From Diospyros lotus (taxonomy: Eukaryota > Streptophyta > Magnoliopsida > Ericales > Ebenaceae): DNA of 64,000 bases. The stretch covers positions 17,870,753 to 17,934,752 of the forward strand of contig NC_068349.1 of assembly GCF_014633365.1 (NCBI RefSeq), in the 5' to 3' direction. Position numbers and translations under genes: made by a program. Below the pieces are notes generated by a model that was not told the DNA's origin, made no database searches, and saw only the letters and a program-made list of their open reading frames with translations. Positions within the stretch are counted from its first letter, which is position 1. Each line of letters opens with the position of its first letter. Shown here one piece after another: positions 1 to 11,935 of the stretch.

Positions 1-208
1 ATCTTCCAATACAATTTCACCAACTCAAGGCTTCTCCAACAAGCCTTTATCATGACAATAAATCCACCAATACAATTTCACCAACTCAAGGCTTTTCAAA
101 CAAGCCTTTATCATGACAATTATTTGGAGAAGTTATCCTTTATTTTGCATTTAAGTCCTTAAAACCATTTTCATTTGCAAAACTTCCATTAAATCACACT
201 TTATTACA

Positions 209-682
209 TCATCCATCCTTTACATTATATCCAACCTCTACATTAGATTTTTGGGGTATTACAATAATTTCTTCATTTTGATTTTTTTTACTAGGGGGTT
301 GATTATTTTGATGTTCTAATGAGAGTTTTCTAAGATTTTTGCTTAATTCGTTTTCATCTTCTTCTTGAGATTTTTGGATAATAGAGTTTGTATCATCAAC
401 TTTTACTTGAATAGTTTCTTCTATCACTAATGTCTTTTTGTTGAATACTCTATATGCCTTACTTAGTACTGAGTATCCTATGAATATGCCCTCGTCACAT
501 TTTGAATCAAATTTACCTAAGGCATCTTTATTATTTAGAATGAAGCATTTGTTACCAAAAATGTGAAAATATGAAAGATCATGTTTTCTTCCTTTATATA
601 GTTCATATGGGGTTTTCTTTAAGATAGGTCTTATGGAAACTCTATTTAGAATATAACATGTTGTATTTAAGGCTCTGCCCAA
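209..682 (-). pseudogene. Copia integrase C-terminal / post-integrase fragment
   Basis: This is an open stretch of about 157 codons on the minus strand. It begins inside the integrase (ALNTTCYILNRVSIRP) and runs through the conserved TPYELYKGRKHDLSYFHIFG and KFDSKCDEGIFIGYS motifs, where plant copia integrases normally end in a GYS box. It continues into the acidic, poorly conserved linker that precedes reverse transcriptase. The upstream integrase core lies in another frame, so this fragment cannot be made as part of a working polyprotein. Confidence 0.88.
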
Positions 683-1116
683 AGATTTTTAGGAAGATTT
701 TTGTTGCACAACATGGTTCTAGCCATTTCTTGTAGAGACCTATTTTTCCTTTCAACTACTACATTTTGTTGAGGGGTTCTAGCACAGGAAAAATTATGTT
801 CAATACCATTATCTTCACAAAAATATTTAAAGTGTTCATTTTTAAATTCTCCTCCATGATCACTCCTAATCTTTGAAATACATATTCATTTGTCTTTTTG
901 AACTCTTTTGCAGAAAATTTTGAATTGTTTGAACATTTCATTTTTAGACGGAAGGAATATTACCCAAGTAAACCTAGAGTAGTCATCTACAATGACAATA
1001 GTATAATGTTTTCCTCCTAGGCTTTGGGTTCTCATAGGACCAAAAAGATCTAAGTGGAGCAATGCTAGAGGCCTAGAAGTTGATATTTCATTTGAGGGTT
1101 TGAAGGAAATACTTAT

Positions 1117-1491
1117 CTATTTGCCTTTCATGCAAGCATCACAAATGTGATCTCTTTCATATTTTAACTTAGGTATCCATTTAACAAGATCATGTTTTGA
1201 TAATTTATTTACAAGATTCATACTAGCATGACCTAGTCTACTATGCCATAACCAAGTATTTTGAGATATGGTGGTTACTAGACATCTTTCTATACTAGAT
1301 AAGGATAAGCCTAGGTAAATTATGTATACATTATCAATTCTATTTCCTATAATCTTTATTTCATTTGTTTTCAAACATGATACCGCACAGGCAAAGGTAT
1401 TAAAGCACACTTTATTTCCATTGTCACACAATTGACTTATACTAATTAAATTGTGTTTAAGACCATCTACCAAAGCAACATTTTCAAGCAC
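1117..1491 (-). pseudogene. Copia GAG-pre-integrase zinc-finger domain
   Basis: On the minus strand the translation contains LVDGLKHNLISISQLCDNG followed by WLWHSRLGHASMNL and DHICDACMKGK. This is the His-His-Cys-Cys finger that binds zinc at the N-terminus of copia integrases. The segment directly follows the protease-like DSGCSKHMTGD motif in the element's own direction, as in intact copia polyproteins. Confidence 0.9.
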
Positions 1492-2256
1492 AAAATTTGG
1501 AAAACATATAGAACCAATGCCACAAATTTTACCTTCTGAATTGTCACCATAGACAACATTACCTCCTTGTTTGTAGGTGATGTTGTTGAAGAATCATTCA
1601 TCTCCGGTCATGTGTTTTGAGCAACCACTATCAAGAAACTACTTGCTTCTCACAAAATTTGTAGCAAGAGCAACCTGTCACACAAGCAATCAAGTTGCTT
1701 CCTTTGGTACCCAACCCTTTTTGGGTCTATTCATGTTATCATATAGCTCTCTTTTTGGTACCCAAATTTGCTTATATCTATGTGGGTTGTTTCTTATGAA
1801 ACATTTGTTGATAGAGTGATTATGTCTCCCATAATAATAAGATGTGATCTTTTTCTTTCAAAAGTATGGTTTACAAAAATGATCTTTCAATTTAGTCCTT
1901 GTTTATCTCCAAAGCTTCTTTGAACTCCTAGGATCATTTCAAGTTTCTTTTTCCCTTCAACAAGTTTTTCTAAGGATTCCTTTAAGTCAAGATTTTGTTT
2001 GGTGAGAATTTCATTTTTACTTACTAGGTCATTTTTCTCATTCATCCAAGAGTCTTTTTCTTCTGGCAATATTCTTACTTCACTAACTAATGATTTTGAT
2101 TTCTTTCTAAGAACATTTTATTTGAAACTAACTTCCTCGAGCTCATTCATGATTTCATTTAATGCATCTTGTAATTCTTCATGAGTAAAATTCAAGGATT
2201 TAGGAGAACTAAGAATTAACCCGTAGCTTTGGGCCCCATGATGATGACACGATGTG

Positions 2257-2483
2257 TGTAATACCACAAGAGCCTAGAGAAGGGTAGTATATATCGAGAA
2301 AAAGTAAGGAAGAAAACAACACCAGCTGGATACCTTTTTAGCTGAATGTAGGCAAAGAACTCACAAGTTAAGCGTGCTTAACCTGCGAAAATCCAAGGAT
2401 GGGTGACCCCCTTGGGAAGTTCGCGTAGGCCCATCAGGGTAAGTTGTCTCGGACCTTCCTATCGCTCGATGTAGAGCGTTACA
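2257..2483 (+). mobile_element. Cassandra-type solo LTR containing a 5S rRNA-derived segment
   Basis: A 227-bp unit starts TGTAATACCACAAG and ends GAGCGTTACA. Inside it (about 2367-2440) are stretches that match the internal control region of plant 5S rRNA: AGTTAAGCGTGCTT (box A region), AAGGATGGGTGACC (intermediate element and box C region) and TGGGAAGTTCGCGT. LTRs of the non-autonomous Cassandra TRIM family are known to carry exactly this 5S-derived Pol III promoter. No second LTR, PBS or PPT follows, so it is a solo LTR or fragment. Flanking ATGTG at 2252-2256 recurs at 2487-2491, a possible target duplication offset by three bases. It sits between copia coding remnants and the copia-like LTR to its right. 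Confidence 0.85.
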
Positions 2484-3885
2484 AAAATGTGTGTCAACAG
2501 TATATTTAAAAATTCTTTTGATAAAAGGAGATGTCGTCTATAAAGACTACAGCTTTGTTAAACCTAAAGACCTTGAAATTGCACGATGAGGTATCAACCG
2601 TATAAAGATAATCTCGTTTTGATAATGGAGAACACAAGAATGAAAAATATGAAATCTTTCTTAATGAAAAATTTAAATATATGAACCAAGAAAGAAATAA
2701 AGAAATGCTTAAAAGGATGAAGAGGTAAAGGTCACAAGCATAAGAGCACATAAGGAATTATAGTGGTTTGGTTTAACTAAGCCTAATCCACTACCTTAAC
2801 TCCTCACTAAGGATTTTCAAGCAAAATACTATAACTCTCCTACCATACTAGATAGGCCCTCTAGCACTAAGCTAGGAAGGTGCAAACATTTTGCTTGAAC
2901 AAGCAAGCCCTCTAGGCAAAGCTAGGTATCACGAAATCGTCCTACAAACAAAGTAGGCCCTCTAGCAAGACACGCTAGGATAATGCAAATTGTTATAATA
3001 TATGAGGGGGTCTCAAAAACAATATTCTCAGTTACAAGTTCTCTCAAAGATTAAGACAAGGCTTGATAAAGAATTACACAAGATAAATACAATGCCATGA
3101 AAAGAGAACAACTTTACCAATGAAGCACAACAACAATTTTAACACTTGGGAGCTTGTAGATAGATTGCTTGGGTGATTTGAAATCTCTAGATGACTTGAA
3201 TTTATAGCCTCTTGAAATCCTATGTTTGAATCAGGCTGTTGTTAGTGGAGAGAGCACTTGAGTGTAAAAGATGAACTAGTCGTTATGTGTCTCTACGAAG
3301 CAAATGGTCGACAGATCATGTGAGACTGTCAACAGTTCCTTGTGCGAGCATTCTGCCGATCGACAGATGCATAGGCATCGGTCGACGGATGGCTTGCTCA
3401 CCATAAAAGAATCAAGGATTAGCATTCTGTCGATTGACGAATGCAAGAGCATCGGTCGACAGCTTCATAGGAAAACATAAGATCGATTGATAGATGTTTA
3501 AACATTGATCGACAGATGAAGCCATCCTTCAGAAGACATATACTGCCAGTCGACAGATTCATAGGCATTAGTCGACAGATGACAAGCAATCTATCGACAA
3601 ATGAAGGTCTTTCAATTGACAATCATTCTGTCGATCGACAGATGAAAAACCATCAGTCGACAAGTCATATTGACTAGTCGACAGATGGCCTACTGAATTT
3701 TGAAACAAATGCTTCTTTTTGGAATGACATGACTAACGGCTTTTACAACCTTTTGAATAAGATTATGCTTTGAAGATATTTTGATTTTGATAGTGATAAA
3801 TCATTTTTAATAAAAGCAAGAGATGTTTTTCATCATTAAAACTAAAGTTTTTATATTTGAATCATAGATCTATCATTTGATTCAT
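2484..3885 (-). mobile_element. Copia-like LTR remnant with GTCGAC phrase repeats
   Basis: No coding sequence. Read on the minus strand, the layout matches long copia LTRs: a repeat-rich first third, then a TATA/poly-T-rich part, then a block reading TAGTGGATTAGGC. Between about 3300 and 3690 the phrase GTCGACAGATG or a variant recurs about a dozen times at irregular spacing. It lies just upstream, in element direction, of the minus-strand copia gag remnant, so it may be that element's 5' LTR, now separated from it by the Cassandra insertion. Its outer end is cut by the gypsy fragment beginning near 3886. Family assignment is inference. Confidence 0.5.
3300..3690. repeat. Irregular phrase-repeat cluster, core GTCGACAGATG
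   Basis: About a dozen copies of GTCGACAGATG, GATCGACAGATG and decayed forms such as ATTGACGAATG lie in both orientations, spaced about 15-45 bases apart by unrelated sequence. Many decayed copies differ by C-to-T or G-to-A at the central CG. It is not a regular tandem array. Confidence 0.75.
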
Positions 3886-5021
3886 CAGAACGCTATACTA
3901 AATTTCAATCTAGTCCCCATAGCTGTTTGCAAAGCGTCCCAAAAGTGAGAAGTAAATCTGGAGTAACGATCAGACACTATTCTAGAAGGCACTCCATGCA
4001 ATCTAACAATCTCTCCAATATAAAGCTGGGCTAAGCGATTCAAAGGAAACGTCTTCTTAATGGGTAGAAAATGGGCAGATTTAGTAAGTTTGTCTACAAT
4101 CACCTATCATGCCCCGTGAAGTCCTCGACAACCTAGTAACAAAATCCATAGAAATATCATCCCACTTCCATACAGGAATGGGTAAGGTCTGAAGCAATCC
4201 TGTGGGTCACTAATGCTCTGCCTTCACTTGCTAACAAACCAAGCATCTGGAAACAAACTCTACTACATCCATCTTCATACCAAGCCACCAAAATAACCCC
4301 CGTAAGTTCTAATACATCTTCGTTGTGCCTAGATGAATAGTGTATCGTGCACTATGTTCTTCAGATAGAATCTCTTATTTCATCTCCCGATCCTCTGGCA
4401 CATAAACACGACCTTGGAACAACAATAATCCATCTCCCCATTGACTATACCCCATAGAAACATAATCCTCTATCCGCTCCAACATTTTTCCTAACTTTTC
4501 ATCACAGGGCTGATGGGTCGTATCCACTCTATCATGTCTAACTGTATTCCCAAATAGGCACAATATATCCCTAGGATCTCTTCATCTACTGCGATAGTTA
4601 AGTCATCCAGTTGCTCTAATAACTGCCACTCATGTACCATCATCATAGCTATAGAAGTCCCTCTTCGGCTCAAGGCATCCGCTACCACATTTGCCTTCCC
4701 AAGATGATATAATATCTCACAGTCAAAATCCTTAAAGAACTCAATTCATCGGCGCTATCTCATATTTAATTCTTTTCGAGAGAACAAATACTTGAGACTC
4801 TTATGATCTGTGTATATTTCTATCTTCTCTCCATATAAAAAATCTCTCCATATCTTTAAAGCAAAAACCACGGTCGCTAGTTCTAAATCATGAGTGGAAT
4901 AATTTACCTCATGTTTCTTCAGTTTTCTAGAAGCATAAGCAATCACATGGCCCTCTTGCATCAATACACACCCTAAGCCCATGTATAAGGCATCACTATA
5001 GATAACAAATAAGTCACCCAT
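3886..5021 (-). pseudogene. Ty3/gypsy (Tekay/Del-like) RNase H and integrase remnant
   Basis: On the minus strand, from 5021 down, is a Ty3-type RNase H ([19 protein letters not shown], then [19 protein letters not shown] and [20 protein letters not shown]). Next comes the connection with VVADALSRRGTSIA and HEWQLLEQLDDL (about 4700-4600). Finally there is integrase core sequence [15 protein letters not shown]...LHGVPSRIVSDRYSRF (4103-3885), which holds the second catalytic Asp. Plant Tekay/Del elements have this sequence style. Stops follow the RNase H block and frames change before the integrase. Reverse transcriptase and gag are absent. The fragment is cut by the solo LTR at 5186. Confidence 0.9.
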
Positions 5022-5185
5022 CGCTTGGAAGGGTCATCCATCGTTGTAACTCTCCCTTGAGTGAGTCATCCATTGCTTGGAGAAGTCATTAATCACTGTC
5101 ACACTTCCTTGAGTGAGTCATCCATCGCTGTCACCCTTCCCTAGGTTAGTCATCCATCGTCCAGACAAGCCATCTTAAGATGGTA
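5022..5185. repeat. Imperfect tandem repeat, unit containing GAGTGAGTCATCCATCGCT
   Basis: At least four imperfect units containing AGTCATCCATCGCTT-like sequence lie between about 5015 and 5160 with spacing near 45-50 bases. They replace the reverse transcriptase sequence expected upstream of RNase H in the minus-strand gypsy fragment, so the element has been rearranged here. Confidence 0.6.
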
Positions 5186-7525
5186 TGTAATACCCGGTAT
5201 TGCATGGTATTAGAAAATATAGGATTCTAGTGATTTTAAATGACCTTGGGTAGTCCAGAGAGCCAATAAGTGAATTTCGAGTAATTAATTAATAAAATTA
5301 TCGATTTGACGGCAAGGAATGCCCCTGGACTTGGATGTCTAGGGAAGAGGGCATGAGATTGGTGAGTGTCTCGAGGCGAGGCTAATAACGCTGGAAGTAG
5401 TCCGATCGGGAATAATTTTTGAAATAAATTTTGTATAAGCCTAAATGGGTACTGGTACCGAACGGTAGTAGGGTCTCTAGGAAGCTGAGGGCACCTTAGG
5501 GGTGGTCCGGTTTTGTGAGTGAGGTAACCCTGAAGTATTTTTTGGTGGAATGAATGTCCCGTGCAGGACTAGGGATGAAATCAATATTCCCGAGTAAATG
5601 TCGATAATTAATTTTTGAGAAACCAAGCTATTGTCTGGCTTTGTGGTGTTTAATTTCAAGCTTAGAGGGTTCAAGTGCAATTATAAAATCCCAAAGTGCA
5701 ATTAATAAGTTCCTTAGGTGGCTTAAAGCGGCGTCGAAGGCCGACTATGGGTGGCCGGTGGCGGCTGAAGGCTGCTCGGCCATGGCTGACGCAGAGGCGA
5801 GCGGCCACGACCATGGCAGCAATGATGGAGGCCGACGAAGCTAGAGCAACTGAGAGAAACAACTCTAGTGGAGGGCTTAGCTGGTGTCAGTGGTTGAAGG
5901 TGGTGGTCGGCGACTGTTGGAAGTTGCAATGGCCGCAGCATGATGCTGCAGTGGCAGCAACGGTAGGCTGGTAGCTCGAGGAAGCCAGCGTGGTGGCTTG
6001 CGTCAGAGATCGGTGGCCGGCGGTCACGTAACAGCTGGGGATGACCGGCGACGACAGCGTGGCCAGGAGTGGTAGTTGGCATAGCTAGGCGGCGGTGGCC
6101 GGCCACTAGTGCGCGGGAGCAGCTGCTGTGCGCACGCGGTGAGGAAGAGCAGATGAAGGAGAAGAAGTGGGGAGGGAGAGAAAAATAAATAGAAAATAAA
6201 TAGAAAATAAAAGAAATATGGAAAATTGGGGGAAAAGGGAGAAAAAATGGAAAAAATGCTAGAAAATTCTAAAAAAATGAGAGGAAATTTTAGAAATTAT
6301 TTTGAGGTTAAAGGAGTGTGTTAAAGGCTCAAAAATGGGGTTTTGAGCACAAGGTGGCATCCCTTGAGGCAACGCCGATGTGGGCGTTTGGTTGATTTTT
6401 TCTTGCAGATTAATCAAGGTAAATAAGTTAATTCTTTTCGTGTTAATTTCATATGTGAGATTATGTGAATAATGTTGGTTGGATTAGACCCTTGGTTAGG
6501 ATTGGGTGGAAGTTGTTGGTGGGTGGTTTTTGCAGTGAATGGCAAAAAACATAGACCTAGTTTAAGTTCTGTTGTTGGGTTTTGTGATTCAATCTAGGTT
6601 CGACCGAGGAGGCGATGATCCTAGATGAGATCAAAGTTCAAGCTGGTGTTCTCACCGTGGCAGAAGAGGCTTTGAGCCAGGTAAGGAATAACCCCAAGGT
6701 GGTGGTCTTGCATGCATTTGTAAATATTTTTCTTTCTGAGTTGCATGTAGTGGTTAACACTTGCATAATATGAGTTCTAGTGTACCTATGGCCATATGGA
6801 GGACTGGTGTTGTGGGAAGGGTTGGTCGATGCCTTAACCTATGGAGGTTATGAGGGCATGGAAGACTACCCATTTTGTATTGCATTTTTGCATTACATGC
6901 TCTCTCATGCTTCATTTACTTATGCATTGCACCTTTACTAAGTCTTTATGACTCATGTTGTAGATGTTGTAAGTCCAGATGCAAGCAAGGATGGTGTCGA
7001 GATGATGATCTGGCAACTAGCATTGTCACCCGAGTTTACTTGTGATATATATTCATATATGTATTCATGTGATTGAATGTAAGTGTTGTTGAGTGCTAGA
7101 TGTATCTAGTTGTTGTAATCATCATAGGGTGATAAATGATTGTGAGATTGCTTGATACATGTGGCTTTAGTTGGTGGAGCCGAGTTTCAGATCAGGTAAG
7201 GATCAAAAGGTATGTTCCCATAAATCCCTAGTACTCAGTGGATGTTTGATGTGCTAGTTTTGTGCCTGGGTCACCTTTGGCTTCTTATGTGACAAGCTAA
7301 AGAAATGTGAAACTCACTCGAGTTTCGGGTCTCATTTCGTTGTGTTTCTTTGTATGTTTTGGGGACCGATTCCTAAAGTGGAGCGAAGGGAAGGACGAAC
7401 CCTAGTGTCCACCTAGGGCGTTTCTTGTTGAAACATAGTCCAACCCTTCATTTATTAGCTTAGTGAGTGAGTAATCCGGTCGATTATTCACTGGTAGCGC
7501 CCGTAGGTGGGAGCGGGTCATTACA
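5186..7525 (+). mobile_element. Solo LTR A, gypsy type, no matching TSD
   Basis: The unit is about 2.34 kb, starting TGTAATACCCGG and ending GGGTCATTACA. It is clearly related to the LTR at 25149-29107: both carry GTTCGACCGRGGAGGCG, CCTATGGCCATATGGAGGA and CCTAGGGCGTTT in the same order. The GC-rich part (5700-6150) yields open frames on both strands, which I read as chance frames in LTR promoter sequence. A degenerate copy of the shared stem-loop is at 6939-6955. The flanks (TGGTA and CAGTC) do not match, and the left flank is a broken gypsy fragment, so the site has been rearranged since insertion. Confidence 0.8.
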
Positions 7526-8465
7526 CAGTCTCCTATACATAAATTTATTGTTGTAGTCATGCAACAACACAAATCATCTTATTATTCATTAATGACGTGG
7601 TAATGGGTAATTTCTATGAATATGATTATAATTTTGACAACTAGAAATTCATATGCATGCATTTCTTATTTGGTGCATCTTAATTCTAACTTATTATATA
7701 TATGGGATTGATAATATACTCCAAAACCTATATATGTCTTATATTATTACTTAGCTACTTAATTCTCTCATATCTAATAAAAAAATCACAGAAATATTTT
7801 ATTATTCATTCAAAAATTGGTATAATTATATTGAAAGTGCTATGTGCATTTACATGGAGTTTGTACACTTCATGGTATGCTTTGATTAAATTAGTAACAT
7901 TTCTTCCTAAAAGTGTTAATTACTTTTGTGAAGAAATGTTACTATTACCAAAATTTACAATAGTGTACAAATTTCTTATAGAAATAACATTAATTAAATA
8001 AGCATATTCGATTCCGACATGCATAATTCTTTTAAGATTTTTCTTCAACTTCTTGTTGGCTCCATTTTTTTTTTCTTTGATGTACTTTGATGATTTGTAA
8101 TTTAATGCTTCAGTTGGTTATATTTAACTAATTTATTGATATGTTAGTTAATAATTAAAATTTTTAAAAATTGTACATACGAAAAAAAGTCATATATAAA
8201 TTATATTCTAACAGTATTCATTGATAACTTAATCATTTTTCCATTAAATCACAAAGAAAAAAAACTAATTATGTATGAAAATGTTTTACAATAAAGAAAC
8301 AAATTGCTATTAACAAAAACAAAAAGAAAAGGTAAAAAATATTTTAATGAAACAAATGGTGGCACTTTCATTTTGTTTGGTACATTTTTAGTTTTTTTAT
8401 TAGATAAAAATTGAATTATGGAGATATATCTTCATTAGCTATAGTGATAGCCTTTGAAAGAAAAT
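7526..8465. repeat. Segmental duplication, copy 1, left part
   Basis: About 900 bp of AT-rich sequence is collinear with 16433-16876 plus 19385-19699 and 20190-20290. Shared landmarks include GCATTTCTTATTTGGTGCAT, TTACAATAGTGTACAAATTT and TTGGCTCCATTTTTTTTTC. Copy 1 keeps the uninterrupted sites where copy 2 carries a solo LTR (8050-8054, TTCTT) and a hAT element (8358-8365, GGTGGCAC). No convincing gene is present in this part. The 99-codon frame at 7702-8001 has no recognisable domain and is not kept open in copy 2. Confidence 0.85.
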
Positions 8466-8979
8466 TGTAAGGTCCCCTAATTAATAATCAATGGTTACAT
8501 ATATATATATATATATTTTCCTCGGGGATCCAACGCCAGCACGATTACCAAAAATTTATGGCGACCTCTTCCTTGGAAACCTCGACTGAGAAATTCAAGG
8601 GGAAGTATTAGAATTGTTGACACCTATCAGAGTCTTAATGCGATTAACACAACCAACATATATATTTCTGATACCTAAAATCTTACCAATGCCTCATACA
8701 TCCTCTAACATATCTCTAGGTATACATCAAGTTCAATTACACGGAATAACACAATAGTTGACATGTTACTCTAACATAAAATGTTTATCGGAACGTGACA
8801 CCACCAGGACCTTATAGTTGGGATGCTTTGTAACAGCTAAACCTCCACCTCGAGCACAGTCTGGCGTGCCTCCATCAGGTGCCCAGCTTTACCTATACTG
8901 ACGCAAGTAGACATGAGCGCAAGGCCCAGCAAGAATAATGGAAGAAAGCCATTGGACTAAGGAAAGGGGCAGGCCCGGC

Positions 8980-9551
8980 CCTACCCTTAAGCCATATATG
9001 CCATGGCATTAGGCCCCCAAAATTACAAGGCCCCAAATTTTAAAAATTTATAATATTTATGTATATATATTTTATTTTTTAATAATTAATATTTTATTAA
9101 AAAAATTAAATACAAAACATTATAATTTTTTTTTAACTTCCCTTCACCATTTTCCAATTTTTAACCGTTGTTATGGTGTTCCCAAATCCCAATATCCCAT
9201 AAAACCCACTTTCCCTTCCCAATAGCCCATGAATGTATAGTTTTTTGTTTGCACTAATTTTCTTAAAGTTTCAAGAAAAATTAGTTTTGTTTTTGTTTGT
9301 TTATTATTGTAAATTATTTGATTTTTTTTCTTATATCTGAGACATTATATTTTAGTTGAAAATTTATTATCATTAAGAGATTATTATATTTTATAGTTGA
9401 TTGAATTTTATTTTTTTCTTTTTTATTTAATAAAATAATAAAATATTTATGTAAAAAAGTGTATTATTTATTTTTTTATAAAAAAATTAATGCTCGAAGG
9501 CCTCAAAAAATTCTTTCGCCTAAGGCCCCCAACTCTGTTGAGCCGGCTCTG
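8980..9551. mobile_element. Non-autonomous hAT element nested in LTR D
   Basis: A 572-bp AT-rich element has hAT-like terminal inverted repeats, CAGGCCCGGCCCTA at the left and, reading inward from the right, CAGAGCCGGCTCAA. It is flanked by 8-bp duplications GAAAGGGG (8972-8979) and GAAAGGGC (9552-9559), seven of eight matching. hAT transposases make 8-bp target duplications. There is no transposase reading frame. Confidence 0.9.
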
Positions 9552-11062
9552 GAAAGGGCCTGCCCCCCCATACCACATGCGTTTCACACCAATGCAACCA
9601 CACACAATGCCGTGAACCATACATGCGTTAGCTTCACCTGCATAATCATAAGGTAAACTGCATACATACGGTCCTTGGGGCCCACGTAAGATGCACATAT
9701 TGGCACCCAAGTACCACATACAAACCTATTATGAGCCCACTATAGGCTACCATATCACCACTCCTAGCTTACACTTTCCTATCATTCATCAATTGGTTTT
9801 TTCTGCCATAACATGCCTTTTCCTGTCATTCATCAACATAACACATTGCTATAACTTGATGTTGTCATAACCCTCTTCCACGGGCTTATGCACCGGTGTG
9901 GGCTACACCCACCTCTCAGAGTCGCTCGTCCTCACCATGCAATGCAACAAATAAGTAATACAATGGCTTGTGCAGCATCAACATGATGACAATGCCCCCC
10001 CATAAATCAAGTATCATGCCATGCTACACTCACATAGGAATACACACATGCAAGGTGCTCTAAATGCATATGCTTATCTAGGGTACCCAGGTTAGCAGCC
10101 AAGGCCAACCTGGTGATGCCAATGTGCACACTTTCCATCACATATAAAGCATGTCCCTCAATGAGTGCAACCCATTCCCTCATGTGTCACATAATAGTAC
10201 CATGATGTGCATAAAGTCAAGGTGGGTGACTGGCAGTACCAGCTCTTCTGACCCGTCTATAGTTTATCGCAACAACTAATAACCGGCGCCCATACATCCA
10301 GTTATCAACTACCACGACCCACGATCAATGGTCGGTAGCTTTGTACCCCACGCCCTTTAATATCCATACATAACATTAACCTATACTCTTTATACTTCGC
10401 ATTTCGTAAACTTTCCCCTAACTCTTCATGCACATTTCCTCTTTAAGACTCTTAACACAACTATCCCTTCTACAAGGAGACACAATTCCTTGAGTAATTT
10501 GAACCTAGCAACAACACTCATCCCTTTAGGATTTGAGGGCGACTCAAAACCCCTACTTAGAGTACGGACATGACTCAACCGAATTTGACTTTACATGCCA
10601 ATAATTTAACTTGACCAAATTATTCAATACCGGAAGAAAAAACACCAAGAAGACTCGCATTAGGGACTTACACAATGATCAAACAAGAAAATAATTAGAA
10701 TCGAGTCAGGAGTTTGCCTGTTTAACAACGGATTTCAATGTTTTCTGCTCGCACACCGCAAATATACGTACTGCCTAAATACATAAATTTTATCCAAAAA
10801 TTAATAAAAATACATGTTAAATTAAATCTTAACCATAAAATATTTTTAAAATACACTTCACACTTACTCGGCCACTTTACACCCCAATTAAACCAAACTT
10901 TCTCCCAAATTTCTGCAAATCTTCCCTTTTTCCTAGCTGTTGGCCGCACCCTTCTTCTCCTTCAAATTCCTATTAGCCTCATGCTTCGAAAATGGCTAAA
11001 ATTGGCCTTTAAATTAGAAAAATGAAGGAGTAGCAGCCAAGGCAAAATGAAAGGCCCAGCGA

Positions 11063-11076
11063 GCGCCACGTGGCGC
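11063..11076 (-). promoter_or_regulatory. G-box palindrome in LTR D
   Basis: GCGCCACGTGGCGC is a perfect 14-bp palindrome centred on the plant G-box CACGTG, a binding site for bZIP and bHLH factors. It lies about 520 bp from the LTR's 5' end, the same place as G-boxes in the LTRs at 31055 and 34859. Confidence 0.65.
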
Positions 11077-11329
11077 GTGATTGGAAAAATCCAATGAGTT
11101 TCCTAGAGCACGAACACCCCCGCCCGTGGATCGATCCTGCGTCCACCAGCCTCACCCGCAAGCGGCATCAATATACATGTGCCCTCAATTAGTTTTAAGC
11201 TAATCCTCAACCCATTTTCCATAAACGCACCAACGCCCTTAAACTTCCGAAAACCTACTCTCACACCCAACACAACAATTATTCCTTATTTCATTTATAC
11301 CCCAAACATTCCAGAAATTAATTAATTTA

Positions 11330-11454
<125 letters not shown>

Positions 11455-11592
11455 TACTTTTAAGAAAAATGACCTAGCATTTATTATTATTTCTTACGCA
11501 AAATAACCTAGCATTTGGATTACTTATTTTTTGAGATTCGACACATAGAAATTAATTCTGAAATAACCTAGACCCATTATCGGGTCGTTACA

Positions 11593-11935
11593 GAAATCCC
11601 CTCTTTCAATAACTTGAGAAAGCAAATTAGAACCTAACTTTGTAAAAAATATGAGCTAATTAACTTGCCACCATCTCTCTGGACATGGCTACATCAATTG
11701 TATATGCACCTTGCATTACATCAATCGTATATGCACCAATGAATCCAAGAGCTCTAGAATTGCTTGAACAAAATGCCCATGAGCCTTAATATAGGAAACA
11801 TTAAAAGACCTAGATTAAGAAGCAACTAGCCTTAGCAATCTACATTATCAATAAAGCTAGCTTGTATTTTTTGCCATTGCAACCACCATCTTACCCTTAT
11901 CATCTTCAACAATAGCTCATATTTAGTGATGACAA
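11593..11935. repeat. Segmental duplication, copy 1, right part, with a decayed minus-strand reading frame
   Basis: It is collinear with 20290-20529 plus 22216-22240. On the minus strand it translates as a decayed relative of the reading frame in copy 2: VAS, a stop, SRSFNVSYIKAHGHFVQAI, then LELLDSLVHI. A duplicated short block (CATCAATCGTATATGCACC-like) breaks it. The uninterrupted site of the copia LTR found in copy 2 is near 11869-11875. Confidence 0.75.

Larger units (their letters stand above)
1..2220 (-). pseudogene. Ty1/copia gag-pol remnant (gag end, protease, pre-integrase, integrase)
   Basis: Read on the minus strand, the pieces follow copia order. At 2220-1887 is a charged coiled-coil linker ending in an ILGxQR...DKxGL-type motif typical of plant copia gag. 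At about 1870-1800 lies a YYCGRHNHSINKCF zinc-knuckle-like stretch. At about 1640-1590 is the protease-like motif DSGCSKHMTGDEFF. At 1491-1117 the GAG-pre-integrase domain holds an HHCC finger (HSRLGHAS...CDACMKGK). At 960-759 is the integrase core, with an RTPQQN-like region in a shifted frame, and at 682-209 the post-integrase region (YELYKGRKHDLSYFHIFGNK). The frame is broken at several points and reverse transcriptase would lie beyond the left edge. The element is inactive. Domain order is read directly from translation; the exact copia lineage is not resolved. Confidence 0.9.

Noticed and set aside
2367..2440. A functional 5S rRNA gene
   Set aside because: Only the internal control region is recognisable, both ends diverge, and it sits inside a Cassandra-type LTR.
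3300..3690. A CRISPR-like or regular satellite array
   Set aside because: Repeat units are short, degenerate, in both orientations and irregularly spaced, in plant nuclear DNA; no array structure.
5671..6106. Overlapping open frames on both strands rich in Ala, Arg, His and Pro
   Set aside because: They lie in the GC-rich, promoter-like part of LTR A. Related LTRs do not keep these frames and no domain is visible.
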